Numbered from the stretch's first letter, positions 18,019 to 26,417 are shown. The stretch: DNA of 64,000 nt from CAZZCU01 sp964652825 (GCA_964652825.1 CAZZCU010000003.1:141117-205116); one strand, 5' to 3'. Numbers and translations are program-made. The notes: a model not told the origin generated them from the letters alone.

Positions 18019-18104
18019 TGGTGGATGGAGAAGGATTCGAACCTTCGTAGGCGCGAGCCAGCGGATTTACAGTCCGCCCCCTTTAGCCACTCGGGCACCC
18101 ATCC
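18019..18104 (-). tRNA. tRNA-Tyr (anticodon GTA)
   Basis: This is a class II tRNA with a long variable arm (about GCTGGCTCGCGCCTAC region). The acceptor GGATGGG pairs with TCCATCC including one G-T pair. The anticodon loop CTGTAAA carries GTA. The discriminator is A and CCA is encoded at 18019-18021. It is second in the array. Confidence 0.95.
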
Positions 18105-18139
18105 AGATATCTACCGTATTACCAACCCGCCTGCCATGG

Positions 18140-18215
18140 TGGAGCTGGCAAAGGGACTCGAACCCCCGACCTGCTGATTACAAATCAGCTGCTCTACCAA
18201 CTGAGCTACGCCAGC
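18140..18215 (-). tRNA. tRNA-Thr (anticodon TGT)
   Basis: Cloverleaf on the minus strand: acceptor GCTGGCG/TGCCAGC, anticodon loop TTTGTAA with TGT, T loop TTCGAGT, discriminator T, CCA encoded at 18140-18142. It is first in the array, which has the same order (Thr, Tyr, Gly, Thr, tuf) as E. coli thrU-tyrU-glyT-thrT-tufB. A perfect TTGACA occurs on this strand at 18312-18317, at the end of rlmB, but its -10 partner (TAGTTG) is poor. Confidence 0.95.
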
Positions 18216-18313
18216 AAACCATTGTTTACACAAAGACACTCGCGCACTAACTCTGAGCGCAAAACTTCTCTTTGCGGGCAGGACCAATCAACTACACGTG
18301 CGCAAGATTCGTG

Positions 18314-19093
18314 TCAAGCTGGAGGCGGGTGCAAAGTGCAGAAACGATGAAGCAAAATTCCGGTTGCGACCGAGACGTTGAGTGACTCAACGCGCGGTTC
18401 GGCGCCCGCGATTGCAACCGTTCGATCGCAGCGATCGCGGATGCCAGCGGACATGCCAGTGTCTTCCGAGCCTAGAACGAGAACGACTTTCTCATACTCA
18501 CCCGCCAACGTTGCGACGGGTTCACCATCCATATCGGCGCCGATAATCCAATAACCGGCTTCCTTGAGAGTCTCCAGTGTTCGGCCCAAGTTGGTGACTT
18601 GGACCAGATCGCATAGAGCAAAACCACCTTGGGCGGTTGCCACCGAGGCGCCGGTAAGTAATACCTGGCGGCGTTCTGGAGCCAGCACCGCGGGAACACC
18701 AAAAAAAGCGGCGCTGCGGACAATCGCTCCGAGGTTGCGAGGGTCGGTTATGTGATCGAGGGCGATCAATACCGATGGTGCTTGTTTGGCTAAAGTGGAT
18801 AAAAATCGTTTTTCGTCGATTGCGGCGATTTCAACTTCCGCCACGACGGGTGCGCGTTGTTCGGAGTCCTTGGCGCCAATATCGACAGGAATACGCAGTT
18901 TAAACTGCGCCAGCAGCGCATCGATTTGCGAGCGATAGGTCGGCTTGCATGTGATTTTTTTGACTGCCTCGGGGCGAAAACGCAAAAACTCCTGCAGGGC
19001 AGCCTGGCCTTCAACAAAATAATTTCGCGCGGTCAAAGCTGATGGGCGTTGCTTATCAAATTTTTTATTGGCGGGGCGGCGCTCACGGGTCAT
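18314..19093 (-). CDS. rlmB: 23S rRNA (guanosine-2'-O-)-methyltransferase RlmB, TrmH/SpoU family
   Basis: RlmB 2'-O-methylates G2251 of 23S rRNA in E. coli. The 259-residue protein has an N-terminal substrate-binding domain and the SpoU methyltransferase knot. Motif 1 is DHITDPRNLGAIVRSAAFFG (about 117-136), motif 2 VLVLGSEDTGMSAGI and motif 3 VESLNVSVATGILLHRF. A basic, Lys/Arg-rich stretch lies at the extreme N-terminus. Its ATG overlaps the stop of the upstream DUF4388 gene as ATGA, so it is translationally coupled to a signalling operon. The exact target base is inferred from the family. Confidence 0.9.
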   Translation of the reverse strand: MTRERRPANKKFDKQRPSALTARNYFVEGQAALQEFLRFRPEAVKKITCKPTYRSQIDALLAQFKLRIPVDIGAKDSEQRAPVVAEVEIAAIDEKRFLSTLAKQAPSVLIALDHITDPRNLGAIVRSAAFFGVPAVLAPERRQVLLTGASVATAQGGFALCDLVQVTNLGRTLETLKEAGYWIIGADMDGEPVATLAGEYEKVVLVLGSEDTGMSAGIRDRCDRTVAIAGAEPRVESLNVSVATGILLHRFCTLHPPPA

Positions 19094-20340
19094 ACAACCA
19101 TACTTCGATAGCTTTGACGGATATTTTTTGAATGCTCAAAAGGCAGCATGTCACCGCTAAGTTGCAACAGGAATTGAACCATGCTTTCAATGCGGATTTC
19201 AAAAAATTTGACACGCTTATGATTGGATTGGCACTGGCTATACAGATTTTTTAAGCAGGTTTTGCCGATCTCAGCTTCATCATCGAGAACCAGGGAAATA
19301 AAGCCGGTCGGATTCAAACTCTCCGCGAACATGCGCAGTGCTTCGACGGGAAAAGGTGCCTGCAGGTTGGCAAAAGTATCTTTAACTTTCTTGAGTACGA
19401 CCGAATACGTATCAATTTTGGTTTTGAGCGGACCCATCCCGTCACCGGGAACCAAAGAGTCAGCATCGCTGTCGCTATCGATTTGACACAGACCAAGGTT
19501 GGTCAAATTCATCAATACCGCCTGCGTATTGATGGGACTTAATTTTGAAGCGGTGACGAGATCAGCAATCTTCGGCGTTTCTTTGATGAGCAAAAGAAAA
19601 TCATTATAAAACGTATCAGCGCGCACGGTATTGCTCATGAGCGTCTCGTTAATCTGAACAACAGTCTCACCGTTCACACGTGATAAAAACTCTTTAAACA
19701 TCCGACCGTAAGCAAAACATTCTTCAATCAGCTCGGTGGCGCCACGCGAAAAAACAACTTCGGTCGGAGCGAGTCGTCGACCTTGTTTCACTTCAAAGTA
19801 AACGCTTTCAACCAGAAAGATTGAGCGGATGATTTCCTGAACCTGAAGCTTTAGCGCGCCCCACAAATCAACCGCGGTAAAGATACCGCTGTTCAGTAGA
19901 ACCTGGCCAAACTTAGCATTGCGATCGACTTTGACGGCTGCCGAAATCATTTGATCGAGCGAAATCAGGCTATCGCGATAAATCACCTCGCCCAACCGAT
20001 CATCGATGACGTTGGAAGCGGCAAAGCAAATCTCACCATCATTGAAAAATATACGCTTGATACCAAAGCCGGTGTCCACTGAGACGACCCCCGACCAACG
20101 ACGATGGGTCAGGCCGTAGAGAAAATCGGCGAAAACATCGATCGGGCATTGCGCGAGGCCGTCGTCGCTGCCGGCCATGCTTTTTTGGTCTTCCTTGGCC
20201 TGTACCAGAATGCGGCGTGCGGTGAGCGTTTGCGCCACCCACTCGGTCTGCAGATCAGGCGAGGTGCCAAGCTTGTCTGATTCGATTAATAGCCCGTCCG
20301 GCGTGGACTTAACGACCATGGGATTCTGCGTGTCAGACAT
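19090..20340 (-). CDS. DUF4388 (PATAN)-type protein, probable signalling partner of NtrYX
   Basis: This 416-residue cytoplasmic protein has no signal peptide or membrane segment. Residues about 65-205 resemble DUF4388/PATAN modules: DVFADFLYGLTHRRWSGVVSV, then KRIFFNDGEICFAASN, RLGEVIYRDSLISLDQMISA and FGQVLLNSGIFTAVDLWGAL. Such domains are abundant in delta-type proteobacteria and accompany response regulators or gliding/GTPase systems; their biochemistry is poorly known. The C-terminal half is not recognised. It starts two bases after the ntrX-like stop and overlaps rlmB by four bases, so it belongs to the same operon. A role as an adaptor for the two-component pair is inference. Confidence 0.65.
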   Translation of the reverse strand: MSDTQNPMVVKSTPDGLLIESDKLGTSPDLQTEWVAQTLTARRILVQAKEDQKSMAGSDDGLAQCPIDVFADFLYGLTHRRWSGVVSVDTGFGIKRIFFNDGEICFAASNVIDDRLGEVIYRDSLISLDQMISAAVKVDRNAKFGQVLLNSGIFTAVDLWGALKLQVQEIIRSIFLVESVYFEVKQGRRLAPTEVVFSRGATELIEECFAYGRMFKEFLSRVNGETVVQINETLMSNTVRADTFYNDFLLLIKETPKIADLVTASKLSPINTQAVLMNLTNLGLCQIDSDSDADSLVPGDGMGPLKTKIDTYSVVLKKVKDTFANLQAPFPVEALRMFAESLNPTGFISLVLDDEAEIGKTCLKNLYSQCQSNHKRVKFFEIRIESMVQFLLQLSGDMLPFEHSKNIRQSYRSMVV

Positions 20341-20342
20341 GT

Positions 20343-21731
20343 TTAGCCCTTCAATAATTTCGGATCGATGTCGTATACCTTCAGCTTGCGATGAAGATTA
20401 CTGCGTTCGATACCAATTGCTTCAGCGGTCTTGGATACATTCCACTGATTTTCTTTCAGTTTATCAAGAATGAACATTCTCTCAAAATCTGTTTTTGCTT
20501 GTTTCAGACTATCAGCGGTAAACAGATGCCCGTCGCCAGTCGCTGACCGATCACTGCCGCTGATGGCTTCCGGTAGATCCGCCACATCAATCTGATCGCC
20601 CGGTGCCATGATGCATAGGCGTTCCACGAGATTCTTCAACTCCCGGATGTTGCCGGGCCAGGGATAATGCAGCAGAGCATCCTTGGCAGCATCGGTGAAC
20701 GAATGGGCCGTTCCACCTACCTGTGAGCTGAAGATTTTTAGAAAATGTTCGGCCAGCAATAAAATATCCCGGCCGCGTTCACGTAAAGGCGGCAGATGAA
20801 AGGGAATAACATTCAAGCGATAGAACAAGTCCTCGCGGAAAGTACCGGCGGCAATCGCGGCCTGCAGGTCTTTGTTGGTTGCGGCTAACACGCGTACGTC
20901 GACATGAATGGTTTCAGAATCTCCCAGTCGCTCAAACTGTTGTTCTTGCAGGATGCGCAGAATCTTCGCCTGGGTTTTAAGCGACATGTCGGCGATTTCA
21001 TCGAGAAACAATGTTCCTTGATGGGCGAGCTCAAATTTGCCGCGTTTTAATCCGATCGCATTCGTAAATGCCCCTTTGGTGTGGCCGAACAACTCGCTTT
21101 CGATCAACTCTTCGGGGATCGCTGCGCAATTAATCGCCACAAACGGCTTGTTGGCGCGTGGGCTCAGGGCGTGAATGCTTTGTGCCACAACCTCCTTACC
21201 GGTGCCGTTCTCGCCGGTAATCAGGACCCAGGCGTTGCGAGGCGCGACCAGGCGAATTTGTTTTTTTACTGCATCGATGCCAGGCGCCTGGCCGATGAGA
21301 TCAACATGACTGCCGCCGGTTTGCGTGCGCTCGGAGCGTTGCCGACGTAGTACTTGCGCATGATCAAGCATGGGCAGAATTTTTTCTAGCGACAGAGGCT
21401 TCTCAATAAAATCAAATGCCCCGAGTTTGGTGGCGCGCACGGCGGTCTCGATGGTGCCATGGCCGCTCATGATCACGATGGGAATATCGGTGCGCAGGTC
21501 GCGGAGCTTTTGCAGGGTTGCGATACCGTCCCAACCTTCCATCCAGACATCCAGAAAGACGACATCCGGGGCGCTGCGCGTGAATTTTTGCAAACCTTCG
21601 CGCCCTGAGTTTGCTGTGAGCGCATCCCAGCCTTCATCGGTGAGTACGCCCGCCAGGGACTGGCAGATACTCGGCTCATCGTCAACGATGAGAGCGAGAG
21701 GTTTAATGGTTGTTTCAAAATCATTCTTCAT
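20343..21731 (-). CDS. NtrC-family response regulator (NtrX-like), AAA+ with variant GAFTNA loop
   Basis: This 462-residue protein has three domains. The receiver domain (about 10-125) carries acidic VDDEP, phospho-acceptor Asp61 in FLDVWM and Lys111. The AAA+ domain (about 143-375) carries Walker A GENGTGKE (173-180) and Walker B LFLDEIADM. The Fis-type helix-turn-helix ends the protein (NVSKTAEAIGIERSNLHRKL). The sigma54-contacting loop, normally GAFTGA, reads GAFTNA at residues 220-225 (DNA 21057-21074). NtrX-type regulators act with membrane kinase NtrY in nitrogen, redox or envelope responses. The stop overlaps nothing downstream (2-base gap); the start overlaps ntrY by four bases. Orthology to alphaproteobacterial NtrX is inferred from gene order and architecture. 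Confidence 0.9.
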   Translation of the reverse strand: MKNDFETTIKPLALIVDDEPSICQSLAGVLTDEGWDALTANSGREGLQKFTRSAPDVVFLDVWMEGWDGIATLQKLRDLRTDIPIVIMSGHGTIETAVRATKLGAFDFIEKPLSLEKILPMLDHAQVLRRQRSERTQTGGSHVDLIGQAPGIDAVKKQIRLVAPRNAWVLITGENGTGKEVVAQSIHALSPRANKPFVAINCAAIPEELIESELFGHTKGAFTNAIGLKRGKFELAHQGTLFLDEIADMSLKTQAKILRILQEQQFERLGDSETIHVDVRVLAATNKDLQAAIAAGTFREDLFYRLNVIPFHLPPLRERGRDILLLAEHFLKIFSSQVGGTAHSFTDAAKDALLHYPWPGNIRELKNLVERLCIMAPGDQIDVADLPEAISGSDRSATGDGHLFTADSLKQAKTDFERMFILDKLKENQWNVSKTAEAIGIERSNLHRKLKVYDIDPKLLKG

Positions 21732-24040
21732 ATTTGTCGCATCGCTGAAGTGTCGAATCGGCCGTCTGCTGGCGGTGGTGTCAGTGGCAATTCGATGACT
21801 ACCTTGGTGCCACGGGGTTCGTGATCGGTCAAACGTAAATAACCCCCATGGTCCGAGACAATCTGGTTCACAATTGTCAGGCCAAGCCCGGTGCCATCTT
21901 CTTTGGTGGAGAAGTAGGGTTCGAGCACTTTCGCTTTTATATTATCAGGAATTCCCGGCCCGTTGTCGCAAATTTCTAAACGCATGGTATTGATGTCATC
22001 AATTTTGCTAGTTCGGAATGCGATTTTTTTGTCGCTCGTGTCGACGGTGCAGGCTGCCACGGCATTGCTGACAATGTTCACTAGCACGCGGTGCATTTGT
22101 TCTTTATCGATGGGGATCTTAGGGATCGAACGATCCAGGCCGGAGGTATCGAATGACACGTCGGGGTAACTGAGGCCATAGAGGCGCGCGACGTCGTTCA
22201 CCAGCTCATTGATGTCTTCGGGGGTTGTGGTGATGGACGGTAAACGTGAGAATTTAGAAAATTCATTTACCAGATTACGCAGTGAATCCACCTGTACCAA
22301 AATCGTCTCAATACAAGATTTGAAGACATCGGCGTCGTCGCCCTGAAATTGACCGCCAAAGCGTCGCAATAATCGCTGCGCGCTCAGTTTAATGGGCGTA
22401 ATCGGATTTTTGATCTCGTGGGCGATGCGACGGGCTACTTCGCGCCAGGCGGCGACGCGTTGGACTTTTGCCTGCTCGGAGGCATCATCGAACACCAAAA
22501 TAATGCCAAGCTGTTCCGATGCTTCATCAAAAATCCGACTGGCATCAACTAATAGGCTTAATTCCCCGCCGGTAGTTGCTACATCCATTTGGCCGCTGAA
22601 GCTATTGCGAATACCAAGACGCTCCACAACTGGCTGCCATAAATCAGACCACAACTGCTCACCAAGACCTTCGCGCACACTTTTGCCGACCAGATCCGCT
22701 GCTACAATGCCAAGCAACTTTTCCGCCGCGTTATTCACGGACGTGATTTTCTCCTGAGGATCGACCGCGACCACACCTGCCGTGATGTTTTTGAGCACGA
22801 CTTCCATGTATTGTCGGCGCTGCTCAAGCTCATCGTTAATGGCGTGTAAACGATTCTGTGACTCATCGACTTGGGATCGGTGTTGTTGCAAGTCTTTGGT
22901 CATCCGATTAAACGAACGTACCAACTGACCGGTTTCATCATCGCTGCGGGGCATGAGCGTGATGTTGTAGTTACCGAGCGCTACCTCACGCGTGGCTTCG
23001 GCAAGACTTTGAATGGGACCAGTGATGCCGCGTGCGACATAAAATCCTAACCACGTGGCCGAGAAAATAATGATGAGCACCATCACCACCAGCAAAATCA
23101 TAAAGCTAAGGCGAATTAATTGCGCGCCCGGCCGGATATTGGCGAATTCAGTCAAGATTGCTTCGATACTGCGGAGAATCTGTGTCTCAAAACGCTCCTC
23201 GGCAATGACGATGCCGACCAATTGTCGATTGCGCGGATCGAGGACCGGAGCTGCGCCTTTGACAACATCCCGCGTATCGTCCGTGGCGACGGCACCTTTG
23301 GAGACCAGGCCGGGCTCGTAGCTAAAACGCTCGATGGCTTCATACACAAAGCTGTCGCTTGCGGCGTGCCCCACATCGGGATCCTGTCGATGACTGCTCC
23401 AGACTAATTTACCGTTGCGATCGTATAGCTTGACGCCGTAGAGGCGATATTCGGATTCAAAACCATCGAGGCGGCCCGGGAGTGGCAGAGCCAGAGCTCC
23501 TGGATATTGCTCTGTGGGTTCGTCTAGGTCAACTCTTTGTAAGGCAATGCGGGCAAGGCTTTCCAGTCGTCGTTGATCTTGTTTGTAAACCAGGGCGCCA
23601 GCCTCGCGGGTTTGCTGCATAGTGTCGCGGACTTTTACCGAGAACCAGGTGTCAAAGCTGGTAGTGATGTAGCGGGTCGAGATGTAAAACAGTACGGCGG
23701 TAGGTGCCACCGCGAAGAAGACCAGCGTGACCACCAACTTTGTGCGTAGGCGGGAGCCCAGGACGCCGCGGCGGCGCTCAACGACGAGCTTAACGACGTT
23801 GCGAAAAATCAAGAAGCTCAGCACTAAAATCAACAGAACGTTCAGGTTGATTAGGCCGAAGTAAACAACAGAAACAAAGAAGTCCTGATTGGACGACAGC
23901 TTTTCGCTCAACTCAAACAAACGTGATTCGAGTCGTGAGATAACAATCAGCAGAATAGTTGTGACAACAATGCCGACGATTTCATAAAGACGTCGACGTT
24001 CTTCTGGTGATTTGGCGCGTAGAAAGCCGGGTCGGCTCAT
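21728..24040 (-). CDS. NtrY-like membrane sensor histidine kinase
   Basis: This 770-residue kinase has the NtrY architecture. Three N-terminal membrane segments lie near 16-38, 50-80 and 103-125. A periplasmic region of roughly 170 residues follows, then a fourth membrane helix near 318-340. The cytoplasmic part has a HAMP domain (ARGITGPIQSLAEATREV), a PAS domain (VLKNITAGVVAVDPQEKITS), a DHp with WREVARRIAHEIKNPITPIK and the phospho-accepting His, and an ATPase domain (DNGPGIPDNIKAK, FSTKEDGTGLGL). It overlaps its upstream neighbour and the downstream regulator by four bases each, so kinase and regulator are a cognate pair. The signal it senses is not evident. Confidence 0.92.
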   Translation of the reverse strand: MSRPGFLRAKSPEERRRLYEIVGIVVTTILLIVISRLESRLFELSEKLSSNQDFFVSVVYFGLINLNVLLILVLSFLIFRNVVKLVVERRRGVLGSRLRTKLVVTLVFFAVAPTAVLFYISTRYITTSFDTWFSVKVRDTMQQTREAGALVYKQDQRRLESLARIALQRVDLDEPTEQYPGALALPLPGRLDGFESEYRLYGVKLYDRNGKLVWSSHRQDPDVGHAASDSFVYEAIERFSYEPGLVSKGAVATDDTRDVVKGAAPVLDPRNRQLVGIVIAEERFETQILRSIEAILTEFANIRPGAQLIRLSFMILLVVMVLIIIFSATWLGFYVARGITGPIQSLAEATREVALGNYNITLMPRSDDETGQLVRSFNRMTKDLQQHRSQVDESQNRLHAINDELEQRRQYMEVVLKNITAGVVAVDPQEKITSVNNAAEKLLGIVAADLVGKSVREGLGEQLWSDLWQPVVERLGIRNSFSGQMDVATTGGELSLLVDASRIFDEASEQLGIILVFDDASEQAKVQRVAAWREVARRIAHEIKNPITPIKLSAQRLLRRFGGQFQGDDADVFKSCIETILVQVDSLRNLVNEFSKFSRLPSITTTPEDINELVNDVARLYGLSYPDVSFDTSGLDRSIPKIPIDKEQMHRVLVNIVSNAVAACTVDTSDKKIAFRTSKIDDINTMRLEICDNGPGIPDNIKAKVLEPYFSTKEDGTGLGLTIVNQIVSDHGGYLRLTDHEPRGTKVVIELPLTPPPADGRFDTSAMRQI

Positions 24041-24747
24041 AGCCCCTCAACCTGCATCGGAATCCTGGCAAAAACTTTTTTGTCGCGTGAGAAACGGATC
24101 TCATAGAACTTCATATTCACAAGTTTCTCGGCGTCCGCCATGGCAACGGGAATAATTTGAAATTCAACGCCGTTGTCCTCGTCACCGATGTTGGTGACAA
24201 CTTTCTCAACTTTTACTTTGTCAGAGCCTTTCACCGAGACCAGCTCGCCATCGCGCCACACTTTGGTTTTACCGTTCACGCTAATGACGGCATGCGATAA
24301 TTTAGGCTCAATCAAATTCAAGATAACTTCGCCATGTGGTTTACCGAGTGACGAAATAGCGATGCGATAAGACGTACCTAAACCCTGGAGCGATGATTTC
24401 TTGCTTAAAGCTCTGGCGGTATCAATCTCTTTGTTGCGATCATCCATGCGACCATCGTCGGTTACTTGATGAAAACCCACCACATTCACCAGGCCGGGGC
24501 GAATTGAGCGTTCGGTCAGCACGGCTTCGGTGATTTTGACACGATCGCCGCGAACCACCATAAGTTGTTCGCCAGCATGGACGACTCGGCGCTCGCCGTT
24601 CACTTCGACTAACATGTAATCCAATTGCGGCGTCGATTTTATTGCTGCGGATTTTTGTTTTTGCGGTTTCGTCGTGGCGGAGGCGGTTGTTGCCACGACG
24701 CCGAACAAAAAAGACGTGATAATAGTGATTAATGATCGTTGCAGCAT
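24037..24747 (-). CDS. Secreted protein with internal duplication, first gene of the NtrYX operon
   Basis: I do not recognise this 236-residue protein. It has a Sec signal peptide (about residues 1-24, ending TTASA), so it should be periplasmic. The mature part appears duplicated: MLVEVNGERRVVHAGEQLMV followed by VRGDRVKITEAVL resembles the later AVISVNGKTKVWRDGELVSV followed by KGSDKVKVEKVVTN. Each unit looks like a small beta-rich domain. The stop overlaps the ntrY-like start by four bases, so it is co-translated with the sensor. A periplasmic ligand-binding or sensor-modulating role is possible inference only. Confidence 0.7.
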   Translation of the reverse strand: MLQRSLITIITSFLFGVVATTASATTKPQKQKSAAIKSTPQLDYMLVEVNGERRVVHAGEQLMVVRGDRVKITEAVLTERSIRPGLVNVVGFHQVTDDGRMDDRNKEIDTARALSKKSSLQGLGTSYRIAISSLGKPHGEVILNLIEPKLSHAVISVNGKTKVWRDGELVSVKGSDKVKVEKVVTNIGDEDNGVEFQIIPVAMADAEKLVNMKFYEIRFSRDKKVFARIPMQVEGL

Positions 24748-24844
24748 CGAAGACCTCAGCGTTTAGGCTTTTTGCTTTTATTAGCCATCTATTACGGCTA
24801 AGCTCATGGGAGCAAGCTTAACATAAAGCTATAGTTAAGGTGAT

Positions 24845-25744
24845 ATGAACCTAGGCCCAGAAGCAATTGATCGGTTTGCGGATAGCCTGAAGCTGCGTGG
24901 TAAGTTGCCCGCCACCGTGGAATCCTATTGCCGTGATGCTCGCGGGTTTATGGAGTATGTCTTGCGGCACAAGCTGCCGGTGCAGCAGCTTTCCCCGGAA
25001 ATCCTCGGCCATTATCAAGACTACCTAACTGAGCGCAAAGAAACCGGGAATTCGATTCGGCGTACAGTTATCGGCGTGCGGCAGTTTTTTCGTTATTTGA
25101 CCGAATCACGCCAGATTTCCTCGTCGCCGTTTGACGATGTGCCGATTCCAGAGCGCAACGATCAGCTCCCTCTGGATCTAAAGAAAGCTGATATCGATAA
25201 ATTAATTCAATTGGTCAGGAATGACCCCGACACCTTCAAAGCCAGTCGGGATGCGGCCATTGTAAGTTTGTTAGCGTTTGAGGGTGTCAAAGCCACTGAG
25301 CTGATCGGCTTGCGCTGGCGCGACTATATGAGCGGAGCCGCCGCGGGCGATGGCGCGACGCTGCGGATCAATGGTACGCGTGGACGGACCTTGACCTTGT
25401 CGCCGGAGACCGCCGCCGCTATGGAAATTTATCGCGGTCGCTATCGGCAGGTGGATCATCCGGCTTTGGTTGCGGTCAATGAGCCGCGGATGTTTATCGC
25501 TTTCAAGGGGCGCGATGCCGCAGTACCTATCCCGCATATGACCAGGCATGGCTTGAAATTTATTATTTATGAACTTGGTAAGCTGGCTAATATCTCGGCT
25601 CTGAACAGCGAGCTGTTGCGCCACTACGCCGTGAGTCATCAATTGGCACTAGGGCATAGTGCTGAACAGATCATGCATCATCTTGGCCTGCGCACTGCGG
25701 GGAACATCGCCAAACACGCCGCGAAACTGCGCAATCAGGATTGA
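24845..25744 (+). CDS. XerC/XerD-fold protein lacking recombinase catalytic residues
   Basis: This 299-residue protein aligns end to end with XerC/XerD. The N-terminal SAM-like core-binding domain spans about 5-90 (TVESYCRDARGFMEYVL; IRRTVIGVRQFFRYL). The catalytic-type domain spans about 110-295. Compared with E. coli XerD, catalytic Arg I is Lys149, the beta-hairpin Lys is missing, the first His of HxLRH is Glu256, the LGH His is Leu282, and the nucleophilic Tyr corresponds to His291. Only Arg II (Arg259) is kept. DNA binding may persist but strand cleavage should not. The ATG has an AAGGTG site. It is divergent from the NtrYX operon and lies 12 bases before tadA. No frameshift is present, so it looks like a maintained, repurposed gene. 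Confidence 0.8.
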   Translation: MNLGPEAIDRFADSLKLRGKLPATVESYCRDARGFMEYVLRHKLPVQQLSPEILGHYQDYLTERKETGNSIRRTVIGVRQFFRYLTESRQISSSPFDDVPIPERNDQLPLDLKKADIDKLIQLVRNDPDTFKASRDAAIVSLLAFEGVKATELIGLRWRDYMSGAAAGDGATLRINGTRGRTLTLSPETAAAMEIYRGRYRQVDHPALVAVNEPRMFIAFKGRDAAVPIPHMTRHGLKFIIYELGKLANISALNSELLRHYAVSHQLALGHSAEQIMHHLGLRTAGNIAKHAAKLRNQD

Positions 25745-25756
25745 ATTGAGCCGGTC

Positions 25757-26218
25757 ATGACACCAGAAGCAAAAGACCAACAGTGGATGCGCCAGGCATT
25801 AGATGCAGCGCGTGCCGCGGCTGCCATAGGTGAAGTACCGATTGGTGCGGTCATTGTATATCAGGATCAAGCGATCGCTGTTGCTGGCAATCGGCGCGAG
25901 GTGGACCAATGCGTCACCAAACATGCGGAGATCATCGCTATCGAGGCGGCGTGCAAGCAGCTAAGCAGCTGGCGCCTCACTGATTGTGATTTGTATGTCA
26001 CGTTGGAGCCCTGCTTGATGTGCGCAGGAGCTATTTACCAGGCGCGGATGCGGCGCGTGGTTTTTGGTGCGCTGGATCCCAAGGCCGGCGCTACTGGCAG
26101 CCTGTATCAAGTACATACCGATACGCGGCTGAATCATCGCTTTGCCGTGCAGGGCGGGGTTTTAGCGGATGAAAGCACGCAATTACTTAAAAGTTTTTTC
26201 CAGGCGCGGCGTCAGTAG
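25757..26218 (+). CDS. tadA: tRNA-specific adenosine deaminase TadA
   Basis: TadA converts A34 to inosine in tRNA-Arg(ACG). The 153-residue protein has the zinc-binding, proton-shuttling KHAEIIAIEAA (His and Glu around residues 55-57) and the PCLMCAGAIYQARM motif (Cys 87 and 90 region). GEVPIGAVIV near the N-terminus is also typical. It follows the Xer-like gene by 12 bases and is probably co-transcribed with it. tRNA-Ser lies downstream with its own promoter. Confidence 0.95.
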   Translation: MTPEAKDQQWMRQALDAARAAAAIGEVPIGAVIVYQDQAIAVAGNRREVDQCVTKHAEIIAIEAACKQLSSWRLTDCDLYVTLEPCLMCAGAIYQARMRRVVFGALDPKAGATGSLYQVHTDTRLNHRFAVQGGVLADESTQLLKSFFQARRQ

Positions 26219-26228
26219 CAGATAGGCG

Positions 26229-26256
26229 TTGCATGCTGGTTCGGCTTTGGTATCTT
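26229..26256 (+). promoter_or_regulatory. Promoter candidate for tRNA-Ser
   Basis: TTGCAT (26229-26234), a 16-base spacer and TATCTT (26251-26256) precede the mature tRNA by 16 bases. This is consistent with initiation close to the tRNA 5' end. The hexamers are only fair matches to sigma70 consensus. Confidence 0.45.
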
Positions 26257-26272
26257 GCTGCTTCCCCTGAAT

Positions 26273-26358
26273 GGAAAGGTGTCCGAGAGGCCGAAGGAGC
26301 TTGACTCGAAATCAAGTAGGGTTAACAGCCCTCGTGGGTTCGAATCCCACCCTTTCCG
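26273..26358 (+). tRNA. tRNA-Ser (anticodon CGA)
   Basis: This is a class II tRNA: acceptor GGAAAGG/CCTTTCC, anticodon loop with CGA within the TTGACTCGAAATCAA arm, a long variable arm (TAGGGTTAACAGCCCTC) and a T loop with TTCGAAT. The discriminator is G. CCA is not encoded. Confidence 0.95.
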
Positions 26359-26380
26359 CTCGTCTTTAGACGAGCGCCTC
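26358..26380 (+). terminator. Hairpin directly after tRNA-Ser, probable terminator
   Basis: GCTCGTCT-TT-AGACGAGC forms an 8-bp stem starting at the tRNA discriminator base, followed by GCCTCTT. The position fits termination of the tRNA transcript. The U-tract is poor. Confidence 0.5.
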
Positions 26381-26417
26381 TTATGCTAATGCTATCAACG
26401 GCTCAACGGAGGGTGCG

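Noticed and set aside
18216..18313. Promoter for the tRNA-tuf array using TTGACA at 18312-18317.
   Set aside because: The only hexamer at 17-base spacing is TAGTTG, a poor -10. Other candidates are no better, so I left it out as a feature.
24845..26358. Xer-like gene next to tRNA-Ser as an integrative element with an attachment site.
   Set aside because: The protein lacks catalytic residues, the intervening gene is tadA, and I saw no direct repeat of the tRNA 3' end in the following sequence.
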